Assembly: GCF_022605725.1 (NCBI RefSeq)
Contig: NC_065550.1
Coordinates: 9,672,001-9,736,000 of the forward strand
DNA: 64,000 nt
Origin: Anthonomus grandis grandis
Taxonomy: Eukaryota > Arthropoda > Insecta > Coleoptera > Curculionidae
Direction: 5' to 3'
Every line of letters starts with the position of its first letter. Position 1 is the first letter of the stretch. The notes under the pieces are model-generated. The model worked only from the letters and a program-made list of their open reading frames with translations. It was not told the origin of the DNA and ran no database searches. Both the position numbers and the translations under genes were made by a program. This document shows, piece by piece, positions 18,869 to 31,200 of the stretch.

Positions 18869-19659
18869 TATGTAAGACTGAGAGCTTATCGATGCTTATA
18901 GAAAAGTGATACTGTCAGATTGACATCAGACCCAATAGTTAAAGACTGTCAATTGGTCTCCCAGAGGAGTCCATAAAGCAGAGGGTAATTAGCCTTTTTA
19001 AAATTGTAGCATTTGGTATTAGGGTTAGTTTGAAAGCAGCATGATAATTTATTCTCCAAGACTAGGGAGATATTGATGCTGGGATACGATCTTCAGGAAC
19101 AAAAGTTTCGATTTTCTTTAGCAACCTCACACTCAAAATTAGTTATCACTAGATCCAATATAATATTGTAGGTATTTTTAAATGTATTAAATTGCTTGAA
19201 AATTGTTGAAAAAAGTCGGGAAATAGATAAAGCCTCCAAGAAGATGACCTTTTGTTTTGTATGGGCTCGTGCACAGAAAAATAATTGAACAAAAGTTGAT
19301 ATTAAGACGGTGGCGGTTGTGGTTATAAGAAATTAGCAGCTTACATCCCAGTATATCTATCCGAGATATCAATTTTTCAATGTCCCGAAGATCAATTTGC
19401 ATGACTAGTATATCACTCCTAACTCCAAGCAGAACTGCCCTCACTACATTCATCACATCCAAATTCTTATTCCTTCTAAATACAATGCAGTTTTGGTTAA
19501 ACAGTTCGCCATTCAAAACACCATCCTGGATCCAGGTCTCTGCTACCAAATGGTTATCACTGAGCGATACAGACTTATAAAATTCCCCAGTTTTAGTGTT
19601 CAGATCTCTGACATTATGATAGGCGATGTTTATATTTTTGTTTGTACTAGCCAAGTGCT

Positions 19660-22220
19660 AAATAAGGTAATTATTGTTATTATTAAAATTTGCTGTATTT
19701 TTTTTGTTTCATTTTTAACCTATTCTTTTAATGTTTAATAAATTAATACGTATCTTATTTGCCAGAATCTTTTTCATGTTGGTGGCTCACATAATTTCTT
19801 TCTTTAAGTTTGTAACAGAACAGCTTATTACCTATTTAGTTAGATATGTGGCGCCCATATTAGATTTTTATCTATTACTATGCCAAGACGTCTAGTGTTT
19901 CCAACTTCTCTTATAATAAAACTTTGTTGTTCATCAAAAACTATTCTACTAAATTTGGTTAATGAAATAGTTATTGATATCATTATTATGAGAATTAGAT
20001 TATAAAATACCTAGATATATAACTACCGGCTATCACTGAACACAAAAATATTTGGTTTGTTTTGTTTACAACTTCCTTCCAGTCCCTTCTTTAATTATGC
20101 CTAGATGCGATAATACATCGCAGACAGATAGATGAAGAGTCCTATACTAAAACCCCAAACCATACTTCGGACGGCGGGAGGCTGTTTCACAGATCAAATT
20201 CCAAATCAGCTATTAAAGTTGACGTGATCATTGTTATTCCACGCGAAACCGGTTTGTAGCTATTTGACAGACCAAACATGTACCAAAAGTGGCCGAAATC
20301 GACACATCTGTTCGACGGTATCATCTAATAATTTAAAAAAATGATACAAATTGAGTTTATAATTAATTTATTATCTAAATTAGATCAATTACTTGAATTA
20401 GTCAAGTATTTAAAATAACATAATTATTTAGGATTTGATGATAACGGAACCTTTTGCAGGAACTTATAGTGTTATGCAAGGGATCTCACTAGCATGTATA
20501 CAATAGAGGTGTTTCAGAATAAGATGCTGTTATGGGGTGGGCTCTTTAACTGTTTTTTGAGAATTTCCTATCTTTTTTGGCATTATACCTTATATAAATA
20601 TTGATGGTTGTCAAAAGTTAGTGCATTTAAATCTAGGCACTATTCACCTATGGTAAAAGTGCTTCTCAGTGCAGTAATCTTGCTCTCCTCTTATATTTAT
20701 TACTATTGCGGCCAAAAATATGAAATGCAAACTGTTATTATTTGGTGATCTTAATTAAAAACTTATATTAAGTATTTATGATTGTATCTTATTACAACAA
20801 GATCTCATCTCTATAACACGCTAGTGTGAGAATGACTGTCCACTCTAGCGCCAGTAGAATTCACGATTATGATTTTCCAGTTGGTTAGAGCAGTCCCAGT
20901 TTTTTTTTCTGGCTATTTTTAACTAATTTATAATATTATTATAAAAATGTAAATACGCTAATTATTCTCCTAGTTTTTGTACTAATTTATTAGTATTCTG
21001 TAGTTAAAGTTGATTCGTAGGGTTTATTTAGGGTTCTACTTACGTACTTTACTTATTTTTATCTATAGTCTCTAGTTTTTAAGTAGTTCAACTTGTTTAA
21101 GGGTCCCATGTTGGCCCCAATTAAGGTTATATTATTGTAAATCCCTGTAGTTTTAATTTTCTAGAATTTGTATACTTGCTTGCTTTGACTGTCAGTATTC
21201 TCCTAAAATTATTGATCTCTTTCGGCAAAAACAATGAAGATGAAAGATAATTCTAAATATTTCGAAACTGTTCCATCGGGTTTTAAAAAGGACGCGCTTC
21301 ATGACATTTCATTCAGTTTTAATTGTTTAGTCAGTTTTTATCTTAGAAACAATTAAACGACAGTCAAGGCGAGTTAGGCTAGTGTTTTTGACGGTGACAA
21401 TAAAACTGGGTTTCCGAATGCTCTTTCGTTCCAATATGTTAATCTTATTAAAACACTTACACACTGTCCCATTAATAATGTTCCTCGGTTATATCTCAGC
21501 CAAAATAATGGTAGAATCTTAAAAAAAAATTGTTATAAAATTCGCCCAAAACCATGGTGGAAATTATTTTAAAGTTAAATTATAGCCACTTGAGAGGTCG
21601 CAGCTACTTCGAAAAGTAACATTTTATTTTCCAGGGTCTAAAACTATTAAAGTAATAATCTGTATAGTTAACCGTACACAAGTTTTGACAGAAATTTCTG
21701 TCAGATGTGAAATAAAGGGGGGGGGGGGGAGGGGAGCGTTTTTAACTTCAGTGAGAGTCCTAAGGTTTTAAAAATCGGCTCTGGGTAGACCGACTTTTTT
21801 TAAATAATTTTGTTTTACAGGTCATTTATTGCTTTATTTTCTATCAAAAAATTATTACTCTCAGCTTTTGCTAAAATCTGCTAGGGGGCGTTGACTTGTG
21901 ACATACTCTATTCGACCAATTATTTCGAAAAACTTTAAATTTTTTATTAAGCCCTTACATGCAGGAAACAAAGCTTAACAAAATGGTAAAAACTGCATTC
22001 CAATATCACTTCTTGAACTACATTTATTTAAAAAAAAAGTCTCCCATTACCAAAAAAAAAAACAACAAAAATCGTCAAAAGTAAAAAAGTGTAGTTTCGC
22101 TGCTTTAATATTACATTATTATATTTGAATGTGTCAAGTATTTTATTTTTTAATAATTTATAAGATAATATACTAATTTAATTGTGTCCTAATTCTAATG
22201 CTTACAAGAGAAATCATAAA
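19660..22220. other. Gene-free stretch between LINE and LSm6 exon 2
   Basis: I see no coding region with family motifs. A poly-G run of 12 bases interrupted by A lies at about 21,718-21,735. A possible old repeat occupies 21,440-21,960. The last part should contain the 3' UTR and polyadenylation region of LSm6, which ends at 22,221 on the minus strand; no tRNA or transposon end was seen. Confidence 0.4.
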
Positions 22221-25200
22221 CTAATATCTTCGTTTCTGGGTGCTTATATAAAGAACATTGTTTCCTCTAATAAAGGCATCCCCAAATTTATTTTTGAGTT
22301 GCCCATTAACATACTCTTCAGTTTGTTCCAGTGCTATGTTCATGTATCCATCTAAACAAGCCAGCACACCTAAAATCATAAACGTTAATTTAATCAAGTA
22401 TTTTGAGTAATTAATTAATACATGTAATAATAAAAACCTAAAGTTTGGTCTATCATGTTATTTTAGTTTTCTAACATTTTTCAAGTTCTTATTAAATAAT
22501 TTATATTCTTATAAAATAATTGAAGTCAAAATAGGGTGTAGCTAAGTAAAACTTATTTTTAATACAATTGCGAGAATGTATTTTATTGCTAATATATTAT
22601 GAAATTTTTGAAGCACACAATTTTAAATTATTTTACATTTTTTGTTTAGTTTTACAAACTCAAATATAGAATATAGAAAACTGAAATATTAAAAAATTTA
22701 ATATGACGGCATTTATAATTTAAAAATTGAAGTAATCCAAAAAACAAAAAATATTAGCCTAATAAATGTTTATATTATAAAAAATAAAAATATAGACTGC
22801 ATTCATTGATTTATAGACTGCTCGTCAATTGTCCAAATGCGTGCAAATAAAGGAGGCGTTATTAAAAGTATTGGCTGCAAATAAAAATGTGTTTTGGTGC
22901 TACAACGATTGATGAAGACTTAAATGTTACCAAAAAATTTGAAACTCTTGAAAAACATATAGCTGGAAATAGTGGTAACACATCGAGATAATAAAAAATT
23001 AGATAACAAGCTAGTGCTTTTGTCTGAAGGCCAGATAAGAAAACAGTGGTCGGTTGGTGTTAAAAAAGATATATTTTACCTTTATTGATAGTAAAGCCCA
23101 AACCATAATAGTAATCAAATCAAAAATATAGGATGGGAAAAATTAATCAATGTGCTTCCTTTTTTTGTATCCCTTTATAGAATGTGCAAATTGTAAGTAT
23201 GCCTATAAGTATTCCTTATATAGACTAATAAACATCTGCTCTTAAAGAGCCCAGAAAAATTAAAATTAATGTGGATAACCATAAATACTATACGACATAG
23301 AGGATCAAGGGAAGATAGGGTAGTTATTCACATCAATATACCGGATCTCACATCACATATCCATGAAATGAAATACCTTATTTGTTAAACTACTCCCGTA
23401 GTGTTATGTTATAGTTAAAACACCTCTGAAATTAATTATAACAACAAATACAAATTCCAGGATATAATTAAATAATATGTTGTTCAAAAAGCAGACATAC
23501 AGACTGTACTTGAAGTTCTTAAGCGATATATTAAATGTTTCAGCAAAGAAAGCAAATTTCCGGTTTTGATGATATTGACTTCGCTGCATATTACATGGAC
23601 ATTACTGAAAAGAATTTTAATAAATTATATGTAGCTTTATGCATAATTTCGAATATATAGAAAATATAATACCGTTTTTCTATAATAAATATAGAAAAAT
23701 GGCAGCGGAATTATGATATAAGTGCACTTAAGGATGCACAAATCAGAAATTTTAAGAATCTTACCTTTGAAAGAGTTAACGAGTATTTTTTTCAGTATCT
23801 AATAGGTACAAAAAAACTCTGTAGCAACTAGCATTTTTAATACATTCAAAAACATTTTTTGCTTACTATTCGTTTTTTTTTCGGTTTGATTAGATAGGAG
23901 ATTGTCTCTTTTTTAAAATATAAAAGTTTGAGGTCGATAAAATATCCATTATTCCCAGATATTTTTGGTCACTTCGCTGGTACGTCAACCGATTTAATGT
24001 TTTTTTGGCACTGTTAAATAGACATTTTAATGCTTCTTCTAATGATGTGTCACACGATAGGGGGTCCCCATTTGACATATCAAAGTGAGGTCTAGGTGGT
24101 TCGTTTTGAAATTAGAGCAGTGTATAAAAATGGTGAATTGAAAGAGTAGTGCGTCTACAAATTAGAAACTCTTTGAAAAAAACAATCTGCTCTATGATGG
24201 ACAATCTAAGCTGTCGTCACCATATGAGTTAAATGTTTACTTTTAAATAGAAGTAAATGATGTAAAGTTTACTTCTATATAGAATTAAACATTCATGTGA
24301 CCGACATTCATCATTTATTATACGAAACATTAAAGTATTTTTATTTTTTTTAAATTTAATGGCAAATACTGGGATCAAAGACAAAGTGTAAACAAATTTG
24401 TGAATCAAATTGCATTGTACCGGGTGGCCAAATAAGCGAGGTAAGCGGCTGTATCTCAGGACCTGTACATCTGGCAACAATGGAATTTTTTTTATTATTA
24501 TAAAAGTGGCCATGAGAAAATTCTGGAAATTATTTTTAAGTTCCGTATTTCACCGCAAGAGGGCGCAACTAAAAATTAAATAAAAGAAACGTCTTTTTCT
24601 CCGAAAACTTAAGTATTAACTTATACTATTGATAGTAATTAACTTATACTATTGATTTTTAGTAAGCCTAGATAATTTGCTATAATTTTAGTTTTATGAA
24701 TCATTGACGTACGAACGATAGTAGGGGTGGGGGAAGCTATTGAAAGTGGAATCATTAAAATCGGTGAAAATTCTAAACCACTTATTCGATTTAAGCGATT
24801 CAAAATTTATTTGCAAGATAAATGTAGCTGCTTTAAAAGTCTGATCTCATCACTACCCTATAGTTCCTAATAAGACCGCCAGAGGGCGCAATTTGTAATA
24901 ATTTCAGTTTTTTTCATTTTGCTCCAAAAATTCAAATCGAATGGTAGATTTTTGACATCATATTTAAAAAGTAGATAACATTTGCAAGAATACTGTGAAA
25001 ACCGCACGATGATATCTTTGCTTGTTTAAAAGTTATAGCGAATTAAAGTCTTTTACGCACCGAGTCCAAACTTATATACCGCCATCTAGCGCTCGGCCTT
25101 AGAATGTCTAGTTAACGTATAGAAGGCGGCAAAAACAAAAAAAACTTTTAAAAAGGATTGTATGGAAACGTCAAATATTTATTAGACGGCCAGTTTAAAT

Positions 25201-28200
25201 CTGTTTTCAATTTTCTTTGCTCGATTTTTTGTAAAATGCCTTTAACAAATAATGAAGCTGTGGATTTGATTGCGGTTTTCTTTGTGTGCTTTCAAAATGC
25301 AGCAATAGCTGAAAGACAGTATGCCCTTCGCTATCCAGATCGCCGCCATTATGACAGAAGAATTTTTCCACGGTTGGTACAGCGACTACGCGATACTGGG
25401 AGTTTTAGTCGGCCCAAATTTAGAAGGCGTCGCTCTACTGGAAGAACTGAAGAAAGCATTATTAATGTGTTGGCCTATGTAGAGTTTAATAGGCATATTG
25501 GAACTCGTGCGTTATCTTTAGATTTGGGAATAGCTCGAACTACTGTTCAAAATATACTTAAAGACCACAGGTAATACATCTTTTTATTATAATTTTCTTC
25601 TCGAATATAGGCATTTCTTTTTATTTTAAGGCTACACCCTTTTCATATAATCCTACACCAAGCTCTAAACGAACATGATTTTGAGCGCCGAATTGATTTT
25701 TGCAATGGATACTAGCAATGATTCGCGAAAACAGGGATTTTTTGTCACAGATTCTGTGGACCGATGAAGCCACTTTTTGTAGCGATGGGAAAGTCAACAG
25801 GCATAATATGCATTATTGGTCGGTTGAAAATCCTCGTTGGATGCGAGAAGTCCAGCACCAAGGCCGCTGGAGTGTAAACGTGTGGTGTGGCATTATTGGA
25901 ATGAAAATTATTGGTCCTTATTTTTTTGATGGCACAATAACCGGTAATGTTTTTTTGCAATTTTTAACAAATTCCTTGCCTATTTTAATGGAAGATTTGA
26001 CATTGGAAGTAAGACGGACCATGTATTTCCAATTGGACGGGTGCCCATCACATGTTTACGGCATCACGGCCGTTTGGTGCGGCATCATATAAATAATTAC
26101 TTTCAAGGGCGCTGGATCGGAAGGGGGAGTCTATATCCTTGGCCGGCCAGGTCACCCGACTTAACATGCCTAGACTTTTACTTATGGGGTCGTTTAAAGG
26201 ATATTGTGTATACCAAACTCCACCTACAACAAGACAGGATATGGAAAACAGAATCCGTGGTGCAATAAATGAAATATCAGCTGCTGAAATCGAAACAGCA
26301 GTTTTATCCACCCAAAGAAGGTTGGAAGCTTGTTTGGAATGTGATGGAAAGCAGTTTGAACACCTATCGAATTAAATACCAAATATGTTTGGGTTTAAAA
26401 TCGGTTCTTTTCAGGACCATAATTTAAATATAAAAAGAAATTCGTTAATAAAATTATTCGCCTTAAGAAAGTCACATAAACTTCCAGTCATTCTGTGATA
26501 CATAGGTATTATTAATTTATAATTTATCAATCAATTATTACTTTCATAATTTATTAATTATGACAACATCATGGTATTCTAGTTGTGGTAATACTAATTA
26601 GAGATTTTTAGGCGAGACACTAGATGGTACGTAAGTTTAGGCTCGGTGCGTAAAAAACTTTAATTCGCTATAACTTTAAAACGAGCAAAGATATCATCGT
26701 GCGGTTTTCACAGTACTTTTGCAAATTTTATTTACTTTTTAAATAAGATGTCAAAAATATACCATTTAATTTGAATTTTTGGAGCCAAATGAAAAAAACT
26801 GGAATTATTACAAATTGTGCCCTCTGGCGGTTTTATTAGGAACTACAGGGTAGTGATGAGATCAGACTTTTAAAGCAGCTATATTTATCTTGCAAATAAA
26901 TTTTGAATTGCTCAAATCGAGTAAGTGGTTTAGAATTTACACCGATTTTAATGATTCCACTTTCAATAGCTTCCCCCACCCCTACTATCGTTCGTACGTC
27001 AATAATTCATAAACCAAAATTATAGCAAATTATCTAGGCTTACTAAAAATAATATCAAAAGTATAAGTTAATATTTAAGTTTTCGGAGAAAAAGACGTTT
27101 CTTTTATTTAAATTTTAGTTGCGCCCTCTTGCGGTGAAATACGGAACTTAAAAATAATTTCCAGAATTTTCTCATGGCCACTTTTATAATAATAAAAAAA
27201 ATTCCATTGTTGCCAGATGTACAGGTCCTGAGATACAGCCGCTTACCTCGCTTATTTGGCCACCCGGTACATATAAATTGAGATAATAAAGTAAATTTTG
27301 TTTTGGAAATTAAATACTTGGGAGTAATTCATTATTCATCAACAGCAAACGTTTTGTTTGTTTATTGATTTTGTTTGTAAAATAATTTTTGTCTTGTATT
27401 TCAAGCCTTTTATTGCTATGGTCTAAAAAGTTATTGTTTAAACTTTTTAATGAAAAAGGCGAATTTGACTTAAATTTGCAAATTTGAACGTGGTCCGGTA
27501 AAAAACTATTTAGGAACTTTTTTTTGGAAAAACTATCCTAAAAGTTAGTAAAAAACTTTTCGATATATTAGGTCAAAAATAACTTACAACATTCAACATT
27601 AAAAAACTACAGTTTTACAAAAATCACTCTATATTAGTAGGCAAGATAAATTTAAGGTAAAATTGTGATATTATATACATTGATGTTTATCTTTTAATGC
27701 ATATGTAAATCTAAATATGTTTTATATACCTATTTTAAATGAAATAGCCAAATTTTATTATTAACTATTATTTAAGACTATTACATGCAATTGAAAGCCA
27801 AGTGTATAATAGCCATACGTTAAACTTTATAACTATTTAAGTGATTTAGTTATATTACCAAAGTCTCTCCCCTAGAGTTTGCTACTAATGTTCATTAAAT
27901 TATTCAACAGTGATAAAATATTGCCTTTAATCAAATCAAAATGTAATATTTTTTCAAGTGATTGATTGTATCTCTAATACAATATGCAATAGAATTATTT
28001 ATTAAAATGTGTGCTAGAATCTTATGAACTATGCAACCCATAAAATGACATGTTTGAAATACAGTTAAAGGCTTTGGTAAAAAAAAATGCACTAAGAAGA
28101 TTGCCTTCTTTAAGGCCTGCAACTATATAGTCACACAATCTCCATTCAGCTCCTGAAGCCAAACTCTTCATTAACTAGGAGCCTCTTAGGGTCACAAAAT

Positions 28201-31200
28201 CCATACAATCAATGGCGGACTTAACGTAAAGGTAACACAGACATAACTTAAGAATGGAAAAATATTTTTTTTTATTCAGCTTCGATGTAAATTGTGTCTA
28301 TGTTTCTACTTTTTTTAAAAAATCTTTTTACGCGATTGCAAATCAGAAAAACATTATGCAGTTTTTATTATCACATACACAGCAAACTAAAACTGGCGCA
28401 AAGCTTTTAAATACAAATACACGCGCGTGACGTTTGAAATTGTAGCACTGAAAGGTCATTATCTGTCTTGAAATATGTTAACAACTGTCTGCTCTTCATT
28501 GGGAGAAGACAAGTTAAATGCTCTTGCGCTATTGACAATATAGTCAGATTCCTGTCAATGATTGTGAAGAAATTATATGTGCAGCTGAAAGATCAAAACG
28601 CAAGAGGCTTCTTGACTAGACTGTAATAATTTGAATAAAATAAATGAGATTCCGAGCATTGTTTATTCATTAATATTTGAAAACCTGTTATCATAAAATG
28701 ATCAACATTATTGATTAAGCTTTCACAAAAAATCATCAAAATCACTTTTGTTGTAACAATTTTTGAAGATAGGTTTCATGCCTATTAGCTTTGACCTTTA
28801 TTGTGACGAAGACTGTGAGAAAAAACAAATTCATAGGAAGTCAAAAATTAGGCGGCTACGGGCAGATATGAGCTTTTTGTATCTTTATGATGTCAGTGTG
28901 AAGTTTTAAGAGATGCTTGTTATGAACAGTACCTTAATAAAATGGAAAACAATATTCCTACAGATTCAAAGTATTTTTGGTCATTTATCAAAAGTAAGAG
29001 AGCCACATTTAATATTTTGTCTAAAATGACAAGGTTAGCTACATTTCTTGTATCAGATGAAAGGAAGGTTTTTAAGGAGAAGAAAAGGAAGTTGACACTG
29101 ATCAAATTAAATTTTAGTTGTACAAAAGGTAAACTATACGCGACCGCGTTTTAAGATGAAGAAGTTAATATTTTAAAATGTAAAAAACAAGAATTGACAT
29201 TCAGTCAAATTGATGTGAAATGCCTCTGTTGAGGACGATCTACAGAGTATGTACAGGTTGTTTAAAAACAAACACCCAAATTCAATGAAACCCGAACAAC
29301 AGCCAATATGGTTGCCGGAATGCTTTTCATTGGCTTACTCACATGAAAAGCTCAATATTATGCCTTTTTTTAATTTATAAAATTTAATTAGTTTGAATAC
29401 TGTATCTTTGTTGATCCAAAGTACAAGATGTTATTGCTTCCTCTAAGAATAGGATGTGTATTTTTAAATCATCTCTTAGTTGAAGTTGTTTTCCTGCACT
29501 ATGAAAAGAAGGCTATTAAAACTTATTATAGAAACTTATTATAGGCTATTATAGAAGTGATATGTGTGCTGTATGTAACCAATCAGAGTTACCAAAATTT
29601 ATATTTATCTAATTGTCTTGTTAGTAAGAGGTTAAGCTGGAGTTTTAAGACTATTTTTAATTTGAAGCAATTTTGATTTATAAAGGGCAGATCTGCTGAT
29701 GCCAATTTGGTTTTGTATATTAATCACATATTCAATAGTTTGGAGGGGTGATCCCATGTTAACTTGATCTATACAGATTTCTGTTAGGGAAAATGAAGGC
29801 TTTAGGTATTGAAGATCCTCTTCTTCAGTGGATATCTGTATTTGTTTCAGGAAAAACTCAAGTGGTCAACTTTACAGGCTCATTATCTGATAAAATATGT
29901 GTGTCATCAGGGGTACCACAAGGTTCCCATTGTGGCCCTGTTTTGTCTTGCAGGGATGAATATAACAATGAGGGTGAGGGATAGTCTAAATTTGCTTACA
30001 CTAGAGTTGAATGTATTGTATGAATTCTACTAGATTTATCTTTTTTAGATAAAGTAATAAATACTTTTATAGACTGTCTTCATGGTCATTTCTTGAAATA
30101 TCTAGATAGTCTGAAAGTTTTGAAATACCATTTCACCACACTAATTACGGCATGAATGAGACAACTGCATGATTGGTTTGCAGCATAATGACCTATTAGG
30201 ACCAAAAAGAATATGTTTGATTCTAAATTTAGTACTACTTTTAAGCAAAAAGACATATTTTGTAAATTGTTTATATTTCAATCATGGTATTATTAACAAT
30301 TTGTGTCAAATGATGTACAGGGTCTTTTGCCATATATTGATCCTCGTTCTACAGGGGTTAGGTGAAAAGTAAACAAAAAAGTTTTATACAAAACTTTTGT
30401 GGTTTTATTTAAAATTTTTGAATTTGTTAGAAATGTACCCTACAATTTTGAGAGTTGCTTAGTTTTTTCTTGTGGAACACCCTGTATATGACTTCATAGT
30501 TAAAAAGAGAGGAATTTCCTAATTTACAATATATATGATTTAACTACTTTTAATTAAACTGTTTTAGAAATATAGGCCTTCAAAAAAAATTAAATATTAA
30601 AGATCTTGGTAGGCATTGTTATTGTTTGACATTTACTAGGAAACAAATAATTCTATTGTAAATTATATTTACCAAAATTATAGACAATTTATGAATAATA
30701 GGATACAAAAAACTGAACAAGATTATATAAATTGTATTAATATAATTATTTGGATTTAATTTAAAGTTAAACAATTAATAAAATGTATTTTTATCAAAAA
30801 AAAGTAAATATTGCTTAATAAATATTAAGCAATATTCAATTCTTAAGATTTTATTGTTTCTACTTAATTCATTTATCTAACAATATGGCAAAATGATAAT
30901 GTCTACTGAATCATTTGTTTTCTAATAAACATCAAAAACTAACAATGAACTGCCTACCAAGATCTTTAATGTGTTATTTTTTTAAAATTTGGAGCCCAAT
31001 ATTTCCAAATCCATTGAATTAAAAGTAGTTCAACCATATATATATTTGAAATCAGCAAATTCCTCTTTTTAACTATGAAGTCATATGCAGGATGTTCCAT
31101 AAGAAAAAACTGACTATCTGTCAAATTTGACATTTGAATCAAAAAAAATAATTCATTTCATTTAAAAGCAAAAAAAAATGTTGACATTCGGTTCAAAAAT

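Larger units (their letters stand above)
16872..19654 (-). pseudogene. 5' part of the minus-strand LINE (piece 2 of 2), interrupted by Tc1
   Basis: The 5' end of this copy (19,654 downwards) encodes an APE-type endonuclease start: INIAYHNVRDLNTKTGEFY, LVAETWIQDGVL and ELFNQNCIVFRRN. From 19,186 down to 18,871 the frame is decayed. The text resumes at 17,208 after the Tc1 insertion with YPVWYTNEIIKNV, the linker before the reverse transcriptase. A large deletion then jumps to LFADDLKVFRIIESKEDC near 17,050, holding the catalytic FADD, and INKLPLNIKKCK near 16,930. The coding then continues at 11,361 beyond the 5.5 kb element. Confidence 0.8.

Noticed and set aside
21718..21735. G-run as a G-quadruplex or regulatory element
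   Set aside because: A single homopolymer-like run in repeat-derived DNA with no gene within reach; not supportable as functional.
23890..24078. 62-codon minus-strand frame as a gene in the LSm6 intron
   Set aside because: Protein-like composition but no recognisable family, no start context, no second exon; left as part of the intron description.
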